Positions 1 through 10,518 of a stretch of 64,000 bases of DNA are shown here, one piece after another. Source of the DNA: Acanthopleura granulata (lineage: Eukaryota; Mollusca; Polyplacophora; Chitonida; Chitonidae); the NCBI GenBank assembly GCA_016165875.1, contig JABBOT010000081.1, positions 1,617,655-1,681,654 on the forward strand, written 5' to 3'. The position numbers and the translations under genes were made by a program. Below the pieces are notes generated by a model, which saw nothing but the letters and a program-made list of their open reading frames with translations, ran no database searches and was not told the DNA's origin. How positions within the stretch are numbered: position 1 is the first letter of the stretch; every line of letters starts with the position of its first letter.

Positions 1-1205
1 CATATAATTGATGGTCCAATTTCCGTTACTGATCCACATCTCCCTAACACAAATCACTTGGGTTCTAGCAATAAACTGGGTCATTATATATCAAATAGGG
101 ATGTTGCTTTTTATTCATTATGCTCCGTGGTATACAGTGTTAAACTTATTCAGTTAACAACAAAATCGCTTAGAACAAAGTTAATCGACGTGAAATCGAC
201 ATCATTGCTCATATTTTTCACATATGGCACGTCACTGGTGTAGCACTTACATGTACAATATTGTAAAGGTGTCAAATCAGCAGTCTTCAGAAATTTCATT
301 CAGAAAAGAAGTTAGAAAGAAAATTTATTTAGCGGAGGGAAAAAGCACAAGGCAAGGAATGTGTTGATAAAGGGAGATAACTCAGAGCAAGTTAAGGTCC
401 TCACTTGTCACAATTTCTTTCTTTCAGATGAAGACAGTCACTTTGAACACGGTAGCCCGAGGTAACATGCCAACTTTTCAAATGAAGAAAACTTTGATAC
501 TAATATGAGGAGGTTAAAATATAAAAAAGATTTCAAAATAAACGCCATATATTTACTACACTGAATAAAATGTATTTAAGAAAGAAAACCTCTAAAATAA
601 TTGACTTGATCATTATTTCTATTTCCCATTTAAAATATTGACTACTTCAAAAATCATAAGGCAATTTCAATATACTTTCTAGGGAGCCACTGGCATGATA
701 AATATATATAAAAAATCAGTCCACCTTTTTTGACCCCTGGTTTTATTTTAGAATCTGTTGCATAAAAATATTAATCTGCATACACAAACAATAAATATAA
801 TTAGTCATATTCTTGAGTGTGGTGTAAAACATCAATAGAACAAATAAATAAATAGTTAGTCCCATAGTATACTGAAGGTGAAAAATTAAATACACAAATT
901 AACAGAACAGAACAGAAAACATGGAGCTGTGACAGCCAACAATATCATGACAGGATATGTTAAAAACTTTTTTCATCTATAGCCTTTTGTCAGAAACCAA
1001 ACAACACATCAAACATTACTACCATCATGATTATTTGCAATGTCCTGTATGAAGTGTGATCTGCTCTGCTCAGTGTGAATTTACAACACACTGGTACTGA
1101 AGCAAAACATGGCTTTAAAAAAAAACAACTTTTATGTTCAAGTCAAATCAGACAGAGAGTCTGTAACTACACCAAGCCAAAGGCGCCTTACAGATCAGTA
1201 ATAGC
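1..1205. repeat. Direct segmental duplication, copy A (3' flank of TRIM gene)
   Basis: This block is repeated in the same orientation at about 2937-4130. Matching landmarks are 'tggtccaatttccgttact' near position 12 and again near 2944, the 'aaaatattaatctgcatac' stretch near 765 and 3710, and the 'cagacagagagt' stretch near 1151 and 4071. The two copies are clearly diverged and contain small indels. No coding exon is recognisable inside. On the minus strand it lies downstream of the SPRY exon, so it is 3' UTR or 3' flank. Confidence 0.85.
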
Positions 1206-1445
1206 ATTTTGTCCCCTCGATGACATTGGGCGGGTGGGGTTGTTGGGTAGTCCCCTTGGCAAAAACATTTCAGTTCTATCCAAAGCAGATAAAATTCTGA
1301 TATATTCTAACTGAGTGTAAAATGACAGTATGGAAATTTGTAGTGTATCAACAACCTAGATTGTCTGTGTGGCTGTATTATCCAATTAGTGCTCCAGCAC
1401 TCATCGATTTGGAGCCAAATCTTGGACCTTACTATAAGAGTAGCA
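1205..1445. repeat. Short direct repeat X, copy 1
   Basis: About 240 bp is repeated at about 2465-2690. Shared stretches include 'aaaatgacagtat' and 'gtgctccagcact'. Together with the larger flank repeat the order is A-X-(unique)-X'-A'. The interval 1446-2464 between the copies holds nothing I can identify. Confidence 0.75.
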
Positions 1446-2464
1446 AGGTTTCTGAATTTTGTGTCCATAATATCTTCATATGATGCTGGCACTCAAATCA
1501 AAATATCATATGCCTCAGAGGAAAAGTAAAAATTCGAGGGCTGTATCTGGTTACTCACCCAGGATGAAACTTTCGGTATAACAGAAATGGTCACTTGAGA
1601 AGAAGGGAATATAAAATTCCTTTGTGTGAAAACCAGTTTTGCACAAATGAATGCTCATCCTGCTTTTCCTTAAAATTAACCATTTGTGGTTATTAGAAAA
1701 TAAAATTTTGACACCTCTCAATAACTGGAATGAAGGTATGTAAGAACTGTTATCCCTACCCCCATTTGTACATGCACTCACTAATTGTTCCAAAAATTGA
1801 CATTTTCTTTAATTCTTCAACAAAATTGCATCACACATGATAGGGAGTCCAGATTTAGACATATTTTAATACATGCTATCAGCAAATATAATGCTTTTTC
1901 GTTCATTTTGCATTCAGAAGATTGACAACAGATAAATGTGCATTGTTAAATTAAGTCTAACATGTAAGCCTTGGAGAAAAATGGGATAAAAATAACCTGT
2001 TTTGCCTTTATACATACACACTAAAACACTTCTCATCAGACATATTCAATCTCGGAATTACCTGTGCCACTGAAATTAAATAAAAATCAAGCCTGTTAAG
2101 TTTCTGAAGGAAATTGTACTTGAAAAAGTGGGGTAGGGAGAGAATGGGGAGTGGGGGAGAGGGGGCTAATGGTTGGGCATCTGCCATGAGAAATATTGAC
2201 AAAAACATTCTAAGATCAGTTTCACAAAGTTACAACTTGGCCAGACCACAATAAAGTTGGTACCGCAAACCTGGGTTGTTTCCTGTAGGTTACAGGAGCC
2301 CATGATTTTTCCAGGTTACTATGTATGTAGTAAATTTGTCAACTTCAACCCCTAAAATATTTATCCGCAGACCACACATAGCTTGGACTTTTTTTATCAT
2401 ATCATATCATCGTATCAAAAAATAAACATGGCATGACCATCACTTGTTGGAGCTGTTGCTCCTG

Positions 2465-2690
2465 AAAGTGGCGTAACAGCATTTTGACGTAACAGGGGCT
2501 GTTCCCCTGGCAAAAGGTTTTAAGTTGTCTCCAAAGCAAATAAAATCCTGATATATTTTAACTGGTTGTAAAATGACAGTATTGTGAATCAAAAACCTAG
2601 ACTGTCTGTGTGGCAGCATTATCCAATGGGTGCTCCAGCACTTATCAATTCGGAGCCAAACCTTGGACCCAACTGGTCAAATTGTGGACA
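2465..2690. repeat. Short direct repeat X, copy 2
   Basis: This is the diverged partner of 1205-1445, in the same orientation. The stretch 2691-2936 is unrecognised AT-rich sequence. Confidence 0.75.
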
Positions 2691-2936
2691 GGTAACCCTT
2701 AGACAAAACTTGTATGGAAATGTTACGTATGCTACATGATTTAAGTCAGTTTTGCTAACAATGTGAACTTCATGTGCAAAGGCGAATAATTTGTTTGCAT
2801 AATTCCTTATTTTATTTATCAAAGTTGAAGAAGAAAAAAATATTAGCTAAACAATACCGTTTTTAATTTCAAACAAACAAGTTACATTCCTAACAAAATT
2901 CGTACACAATTAAATTGCGCGTAATTATTGTCACAT

Positions 2937-4130
2937 TATTCATGGTCCAATTTCCGTTACTCATCCACACCTCCCTGACACAAATAACTTGGGTTCTAAC
3001 AATAAACTGGGGCATTGTGTATCAAACAGGGATGTTTCCTTCTGTTCCTTATGCTCTGTGGTATACAGTGTTAGACTTATTTAGTTAACAACAAAATTGC
3101 TTAAAACAAAGTTAATTATTGTGAAATTGCACACAGCAAACATTTTTCATCCTCGGCACGTCAGTTGTTTGCCACTTACAATATTGTAAAGGTGTCAAAT
3201 CAGCAGTCATAAGAAATTAAATTCAGAAAAGAATTTAGATAGAAAATTTATTCACCTGAGGAAAAAGCACAAGGAAAGAAATCTGCTGATAATAGGAGAT
3301 AACTTAGAGCCTCAACGCCTGTGACTGAAGCAAGTTAAGGTCCAGACATTCTCTCAATTTCTTTCTTTCAGCTAAAGATAGTCACTTTGAAGACGGTAGC
3401 GCAATGTAACATGCCAACTTTTCAAATGCGACAAAAATACAAAAATGAGGCTATCAAAATATAAAAAAAAATTTACGCTAAAAACTATATCCTTACTACA
3501 TTAAATAAAATGTAAAAAGGAAAACCTCTAAAATAACTGACTGGACTCTTGTTTCTATTTTTCTATTTTCCGCTTAAAATATTACCCACTTGAATAAAGA
3601 TTTGACAGCTGGAAAATACTTTCTAGGGAGCCATTGGCACGATGAATATATATATAAAAAAACAGTTCATCTTTTTCGACCCCTGATTTTATTTGAGAAT
3701 TTGATGCATAAAAATATTAATCTGCATACAAACACAGTAACCATAATCAGTAACATTCTTGTGCAATGTAAAACACCAATGAAATAAATAAATAAATATT
3801 TAGTCTCATTGTGTATTGAAGGTGAAAGTTTAAATAGACAAATTAATAGAGCAGAACAGAAAACCTGGGACTGTTACAATGACAATGTTATCATGACAGG
3901 GTAGGTTAAATACTCTTTTCATCAATGGCATTTTGTTTCAAACCAAACACCACATCAAAGTTTACTACCATCGTGATTATTTGCACGGTTCTGATCAGTG
4001 CTGACTTACAACACACTGGTACTAAAACAAAACATCGCTGTTTAGAAAAACGTTTATGTTCAAGTCAAATCAGACAGAGAGTTTGTAACTACATCAAACC
4101 AAAGGCTCCTTACAGATCAGTAACCATGGT
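2937..4130. repeat. Direct segmental duplication, copy A' (3' flank of TRIM gene)
   Basis: This is the partner of 1-1205. It ends about 130 bp before the stop codon of the minus-strand SPRY exon, so in gene order it is immediately 3' of the coding region. No second SPRY exon accompanies copy A, so the duplication did not include coding sequence. Confidence 0.85.
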
Positions 4131-4261
4131 AACCAAATTGAACACACGATACAAACTACACACACTGCTTACTACGTCACAAAAACAAGACCCAACTAGT
4201 CTATTTCAACAAATTCTAATAGATGGTAATGGAAACGATTGAATGAATAATTACCTGGTGG

Positions 4262-4827
4262 TCAGGAGATGTTTAACATGTCACAGAGAACTTGTGGTAG
4301 AGTTGCGGAGTCACCAGTCACCAGACGAGCAGACACGGATTTACCATCGGAGAACCCAACCCAGGGGACGAGTGGTTCTGTCACCTTCAGTCCCCAGACA
4401 GTGGCCATCACCCGGTTGTGACCAGAGTCCAGCACTGTCATAGACCGCTGGTCACAGTCCAGGTACAGACCGACGTGATGAGGTCCTGTGTGAGGTCTCC
4501 GCTGTCGATACTCAGGTTTGATCTCACCACCACGGTGACTATAACACAAGACCTTATCATCACTGTAAATCATCACAATGTACCAGATGTCATCGCCAGG
4601 TTTTGTATCCCGCCTCAGCACACAACTCTCCTGTACAACACCTACACCACAGAGACCAGTTGAGCAGGTGATCTGTATCTCCCAGTAGCACCTGCCCGCC
4701 CGCCACCTCCCGTCTGTCACAGCTCTACACCACCACCCCCAGGACAAGTCCTCAGCCTCCACCACGGAGCCCCCGTCCGTTATTCTCAGACGTTCGTCAT
4801 TTGTCGCCGTGAATTTCAGGGTCGGTT
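4262..4827 (-). CDS. TRIM gene, terminal B30.2/SPRY exon
   Basis: This is the terminal coding exon of a C-IV type TRIM protein and encodes the PRY-SPRY (B30.2) substrate-binding domain. A splice acceptor (TTTTGCAG) places the exon start at 4827, and the TGA is at 4264-4262. The reading frame carries typical SPRY signatures: LRITDGGSVVEAEDLSWGWW at the start, RCYWEIQI, GLCGVGVV, and HVGLYLDCDQRSMTVLDSG near the end. It begins with two bases completing a codon. That matches the one base left over by the exon at 10331-10518 and gives a Lys at the junction. Open sequence upstream of the acceptor to 4993 is intron, not coding. In TRIM proteins this domain recognises targets for ubiquitination or, in immune TRIMs, pathogen components. 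Here the ligand is unknown. Confidence 0.93.
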
Positions 4828-5190
4828 CTGCAAAAACACAACAGGAGCGGCATAAACAACAGCAAACCATAAACACACAGCGTAACACTGAGGCACTGAC
4901 GTGTAAATACCTGTACACATACCGTACTTTTAATGTCTGAACACAGTTTCTTGGAATAAAATGACACTTACTAATGAAAACGAGTGTAATCATTACATTT
5001 GAGACTCGATTCGTTTCCGGCCACTGAGCTCGCTTGAAAAAGAGGCGAGTTCAGGCCATAAATGGATCCATCACTGATCCGTCTACTAGCCGTCAAATAA
5101 AGACTTTCCACGCTCGATATTGTATGAAATTTATCATCTACAACTAGAACAATACCTCACTGTATCAAGCACTTGGTTTAGGCGTTAGTT

Positions 5191-5264
5191 ATGGCAGATT
5201 TGGACAGCAACTTCACTGCGAAACTGTATATTTGTCATTCGAGGAATAACATCCTACCGAAGGC
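5191..5264 (+). CDS. Possible orphan first exon
   Basis: An ATG in good context (ttATGGCAG) opens 24 codons (MADLDSNFTAKLYICHSRNN and four more residues). It ends in a strong splice donor, GC|GTGAGT, leaving two extra bases. I do not recognise the peptide and found no following exon before the inverted LINE. It lies on the opposite strand inside the last intron of the TRIM gene. It could be the start of a nested or antisense gene, or chance. Confidence 0.3.
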
Positions 5265-5419
5265 GTGAGTCTACGAAGGGAGGTAACTCTTCACGGAGAC
5301 GCTTACTGAAGGCCTCTCTGACAGAACATGAAAACAAGCGCGACCTGTGAACTTTCGTACATTCAAACATATTATAACACGCACCAGTACTGGATTTTCC
5401 ACGGTACATTTTTAGAAAC

Positions 5420-5485
5420 CTATGACCATCCACAGGTTGTTGGGAGGCCTTCCCACGTATGGCTCCACTTGTACATGTAGGCGAA
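5420..5485 (-). mobile_element. SINE-1 fragment
   Basis: The stretch 'atgaccatccacaggttg' followed by 'ccttcccacgtatggct' matches the body of the tRNA-derived SINE seen in full at 13451-13708, read in reverse. Confidence 0.6.
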
Positions 5486-5619
5486 CAATAATTAAAATAT
5501 GCATGGATTCCTTACCTTTCACAAAAAGTAGACCCAAAATACATATAGGCCTATGTGCACATCTTTTGGAAGCAACTAGGCCCAGTAGAGACCTTATACA
5601 TGTGCACTTAGGTACACTC

Positions 5620-5642
5620 TATATATATATATATATATATAT
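5620..5642. repeat. (TA)n microsatellite
   Basis: Uninterrupted alternating TA for about 22 bases. Confidence 0.95.
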
Positions 5643-5809
5643 TCATACTTTTTTTTAAAGTAGCATAGAAATAATAAAAGGTGAAACCTAAAATTTTCTG
5701 ACGTGGCTGCGGAACTGAAAAAAACAAGGACTTCACATATTTTCAGAAAATATAGGCCCACACAAAAAATAGCTGCAATAAGCACAAAACTTTTAAAATA
5801 CCACACAGC

Positions 5810-7470
5810 TTATGCAAGGATTACCACCGTCCAGTATATACTGTTTTATGTTTTTCTGAAATAACGAGATGGAATTGCAAATTTGTTCTGTTGAAGGGGC
5901 TGTAGGTAGAGAGGTTGTACTCAGAATCACCAGTGGCGTGCTCATGTATATTTCGAGATTGTTCAAAAAGGGCATGGCAAGATAAAGGCAGAAGAGATCA
6001 GTGGTGCATTTATGTACAGAAGGTAAAATTAAACAGATATTTATAGATGGGAAAGGCAGAATGCCAGGCATGGCAAAAAGAGGTCCCATATGAGCATTCT
6101 TATAGGAAAATAATATAGTTCGGACAGTTTTTTTTCTGTAGGATTGCAAGAGGTTGTAAATGAGAAGGATAAGTATTTTCCCATATTATATTACAATACG
6201 TTAGGTAAGGATACATCAAGGAATAATAAAGGCTGGCGGGGGACTTATGATTTAAAAATTCTCTTAGTGAAAAAGGAGCCCAACATTTTGGTTTCCTTTC
6301 TTGGACATTTCTGAAATATGTCTTGTCCCATTGAATTTACTATTAAGAAATAAACCCAGAAATTTATACTGGCGAAGGTGCTCTATTGGCTTTCCAGATA
6401 TATCAATTTTAAAATCTGACGTATCTTTTTCCTATCTAAATGGCATGATCAACATGGGTTTTGTTTTCCCCAGAATTAGAGTTAGTCTGTTGCTCAGCAG
6501 CCAGTCATTCATTTTAGACAATTCAATTTTCCAGATAGGCAAGGTCATTTCCAGAGTGATGCAACCACGTATCGTCTGCATAAAGCATGGAAGTTGAGCA
6601 GAGTGGATGCAGTAACAATTTCATCGAGAATAGATCTTTTGAGTACACCACAGGACATCAGCAGAGAAGAAGACAACTGATCATCTATAGAGACGCATTG
6701 AGAGAGTTGTCTAAGGCAAGATTCAAACCAGATTTTAGCGGTACTGCGAAAGCCGTACTTTTCTAATTTCTATATGAGAATTTTGTGGTTGACAGATTCA
6801 CATGCTTTTGCAAGATCTGTAAATGTTACTATAATAAATCGTTTAGAATCCTTTGCAACAGTTATTTTTTTCTTCTTTTTTTGAAAAGGCGAGATCGGCC
6901 AGTGGTGTACAATGGTTGAAACGGAATTCAAATTGATTACATGTCAATATTAGATTGTTCTCAATTAAATCATGCGATTTGACATAGCACGATCCAATAA
7001 ATTACTTGAATTTGGCAATAGTGATATTGGACAGTAGTTTTCAACTAATGAGCATTCATTTGCTATGTAGATAGGTATGACTGGCAATCTGCATTTTTGT
7101 TGGGAAGACCCCAGTAGTAAATAATAAATTAACTAAGCGGGACAAGACAAAAGATCATTCGGATTTGAAGCATTTAAGTAAAGACGGTCTGATACCGTGC
7201 GAGTCTTGGGCTACTATTTCTTAACCCAGCAATAAGTTTTTTAGTTTCCAGTGTTGTAGAAGATTGTATACTAAAGTCAGTAGCTCTTGGTAAAGCTAAA
7301 TAGTCTTCAAAGCCTTTTCTTGGACTAGGTAATTTATCATCTAATTTGGTTGCAATATTAACAAAATATTCATTGAATCCATCTGCGATAGGTTTGGTAC
7401 CTGATATTACTTTACCATTGATGGCAAATGAGTCAGGCAGCCTTTTACACCCAGATTTATTCAACGGTTC
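5810..7470 (-). pseudogene. LINE ORF2 reverse-transcriptase portion, broken
   Basis: The open piece 7464-7174 encodes a linker with ADGFNEYFVNIATKL, characteristic of the region before RT in CR1/Jockey-type ORF2. Downstream on the minus strand a VENYCPISLLPNSS stretch (about 7040) corresponds to the RT motif usually written NYRPISLLP. The piece at 6149-5793 matches the C-terminus after RT. Frames switch repeatedly, so no intact protein is possible. Confidence 0.75.
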
Positions 7471-7849
7471 CTTTAATATTTTCTATATATCTTTGATATT
7501 ATTATGTGCTTTTCTGAACTTTTCTTCATAGAACTTTTCTTGCCACGATTGAGCATGTGTTCAAGTTTATTTCTGTAGAGCTTAAAAGTATTAGTAGCTT
7601 CCTGGTTTTTTGTGATAAATGAAGTCGATACAGGTAGCTTGTTCCCCTAATAGATTTTAAAGTAGCATAACTTATCCATGGCGTTTTATCTTAGATATTG
7701 TAAAAATAGTATTGATGAGCGGCAAACACTCATTACATATACTGCTGAAATCATTCCGAAAAATTTCTCGCGCTACAATTACGTCAATGGAATCATAGAC
7801 CTCGTCGCAGTTTCTCTGCTGATTTTTTTGGTGAATTATTCCTTTTATT

Positions 7850-8409
7850 CCGTAGTTATACGCTGATATGCTGAGGTGGATTGACTTAATGGTAGTCGGA
7901 ACATTTGTTTATCAATATGGAAAACTGGGAAATGGGCAGTGACATCATCAAGAAAAATAAAGGAGCAAACCCTGCACTTCTGGTAGCTTGTGAATATAAT
8001 GTATATTAGAACGACAGCTGTAGACTTGGCCCTGGTTGGTATTGTAATTTTTGGAAAAAGAGGCATCACTGCATTAATTCTAAAAATTGCCTCCTTGGTG
8101 GATGACGATCGATTTTAAAAAGCTCCAATTTGAAATCTCCCATCAGAAGGCATCTTTTGTTACTCGCTCTTATGCTAGCAAGTTTGAGATAGAGGTTGAT
8201 GTTAAAGTTATAGATATTTTTATCTGAGAGTGATAAATTACATGTAGTAAATATTTTTGGTTGTTAATTTTTGTTCCTACAAATATTGGTTGATAATCAC
8301 CACTATCATCATTAAGAGAGAGATCCTCCTTAAGACTAGTATCACTGTAGTCATCATTTATATGCATTACCAGGCCTTCAACTTTTCCCTTCTTTCTGGT
8401 CATGGCCAA
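7850..8409 (-). pseudogene. LINE ORF2 apurinic-like endonuclease portion, broken
   Basis: The minus-strand pieces contain LLMGDFKLELF (about 8145-8110), the usual GDFN motif. They also contain IPTRAKSTAVVLIYIIFT (about 8050-7990), matching the PTR...S...IDHIF region of APE endonucleases. A frameshift separates them. Confidence 0.7.
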
Positions 8410-8760
8410 TATCTGATACCAGGCAAATCCTAGGGAGTGTTGCTGGTAGGATCAAGTCTAGCTTTTCGACAGGTAAATGGGTGAGAATTTAAGCTCCATA
8501 TTTGCAATTATTCCTATTATTTCCAAAAATTTGCTTTTTAAGACTTCGAGAATTGAAATTCAAACATGAAATTGATTGAATGCCAAAAAGACATCGAGCT
8601 AAAGGAGTCTAAAGTATAGTAATTCGATTGAAGATCATTTATGTCTGACAAGTGAGATACTTCATTTGGGCGGTCATCAGTAAGATAAGAATTTCATCGA
8701 GTACAGAGAAAATATTGTCGGATATAACTGAATGAACAGACGAAGTTTCGGGTAGTAAAG

Positions 8761-9136
8761 GTCATTTTGTCCAGACGTTGGAATGGATTGCTCGTCCCAG
8801 TTCTAGGATCAGATATAACTGAGGAAAAAATATTATTATTTAGCATTTAAATTTAAGGTCATTTATATCTGTACACATATGCACTGGAATGTGATAGTGG
8901 TATGTCAATAAAAGTCATATAGAAAATATTTATATATATTTTGAAGGCCTAAATAAACATCAAGAGCATAGCGAGTGCTCAGGCATCTCCAATTCACTTT
9001 AATGTAGAATGGATGTAGAAACGAATCATTGTTTCAGAAAACACATAGGCTGATTAATACATGTAGGTCAACGCCGGCAGCAATGTGTGTCAAATAACGG
9101 CTGGTGTTGGACAAAATTCAAGATGATTGTTCATGC

Positions 9137-9174
<38 letters not shown>

Positions 9175-10330
9175 CAAATAAAGTAAATTTCTCGTTTCGA
9201 AATGAAGCAAAATTCAACAACATTTCTTATCACTGAGAATCCAGTAGCCATTATACAACAGAGTTAAAATACTGACATAAATTATTTAAAATGTTTATAG
9301 TTGAGATTTTACTTATCAATAAACAGTGACATAGATAACTGACGTAGACATTGACTAATACATTATTAATCTATTTTAGTATGGACATTGAAAAATACAG
9401 ACTGTTGCTTTAACATGTCGTTTGGTCAGGGAATTATTTAAATGCCATCTCCCCGAACTGAAATCATTTTGGCTAGAACACTACATAAAATTCGAAGCTG
9501 GCGTGCACCTTGCAACAGAGTTATAATTTTCATTCCAACGGAAAGTGTCATCTTTTTCCTATGGTAGATATCTGACCACAGCGCTGTGGATATTTGTGTT
9601 TGCCACTTGTCTTATTCGCGGTCATCGATTTACATACCGACACAAGTTCACATTGGTGAGGTGGCCAGGTTTTACAGAATCGAATGTTAACCACATAGCA
9701 AATCTAGTTATGCTGATCTCTGTTTGACTGCCACAAAGGGTGAGTTCCGCAGAGGCACGATCTTTTGACTGCGGTGTTCCTCGGGCGGTAGTTGTTTAAG
9801 GGTCATTGATACTGGGCTGTCACAGCAACCATCATGGCTATTTACCAACCGTTTTTCAACCACTGCACAACTCGAGCTCACATCTGCATACATGCTAATT
9901 CACTATACAGGGAAAATAAATCAATTCCGTTGATTAAATTATCACCTCCCCCCCCCCCCACACACAAATGGAATTAAGAAGTAAACATGGTCAACTTTCG
10001 CGTCACGGTAATTCACTGACTGAAAGCGTTAAAACTCAACTGACATTGTTGACGTGTACTCCAGACGTGTCCTACGTTTACTGTTGTAACTTCATATTTC
10101 TAATCCCTTTTCTACGCACCTTCAGTATAAAAGTAGCCGTTTTTACGTTTTTAACTGTTTTCATTTTCTAGCAACAATCACTACTGCGATAAATCTTAAC
10201 CTCTACACACAGTTATCATTCATGTGCATGACTTACAACAAATGTAACTGACCTGAAACACAACGACATCTTCAGTTTCCCTAAGGGAGACACAGCTTGT
10301 AGCCTCAGATACAGAACGAGAAAAACCTAC
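8761..10330. other. Intronic interval with only simple repeats
   Basis: Apart from a (TA)17 run at 9140-9173 and a poly-C run near 9948-9959, I see no coding homology or interspersed element here. It belongs to the last intron of the minus-strand TRIM gene. Confidence 0.6.
9140..9173. repeat. (TA)17 microsatellite
   Basis: Uninterrupted alternating AT of 34 bases. Confidence 0.97.
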
Positions 10331-10518
10331 TTTTAACACGTAGAGATGTCAATTGTCCACCGACTGCTGCTTTCACATCATGACGTTCTTGAGCTGTCTC
10401 TTTCACAGTCACCTGTCTAGGGACAACAGGGTCACATTGTACAGAATCTGACAGCTTCCGTTTGTTGACCTTGTGCTTTTCCAGGGCTGCTGTTTTCTCA
10501 GTTAACTGGTCATCAATT
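10331..10518 (-). CDS. TRIM gene, linker exon (188 bp)
   Basis: This minus-strand exon is bounded by a strong acceptor (CTTCTACCAG) at 10519 and a donor (A|GTAGGT) ending at 10331. It translates from its second base as IDDQLTEKTAALEKHKVNKR and continues for 62 codons, leaving one base. It is a hydrophilic Lys/Gln-rich linker between coiled coil and SPRY with no known motif. Its 3' phase fits the SPRY exon exactly. Its 5' phase needs two bases from upstream. A 23-bp micro-exon, as found in classical TRIM genes, would supply these, but I could not locate one in 10519-14207. An alternative donor of exon 3 (AAT|GTACAC) would also give the right phase. Confidence 0.8.

Larger units (their letters stand above)
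5810..8760 (-). mobile_element. Degenerate non-LTR retrotransposon (LINE, APE type)
   Basis: A minus-strand LINE remnant. In 5'-3' order it has an endonuclease region (about 8409-7900), an EN-RT linker (7464-7174), reverse-transcriptase fragments (about 7100-6300) and a C-terminal region (about 6149-5810). It is broken by many frameshifts and stops. The C-terminal pattern (PLF, GILPF, then NIHEHATG-like) and linker pattern (FNEYF) resemble the Jockey/CR1 group. The clade is inference. It sits in the TRIM intron between 4827 and 10331, antisense to the plus strand, so it is co-oriented with the TRIM gene. Confidence 0.8.

Noticed and set aside
4418..4663. Plus-strand open frame
   Set aside because: It is the antisense shadow of the SPRY exon.
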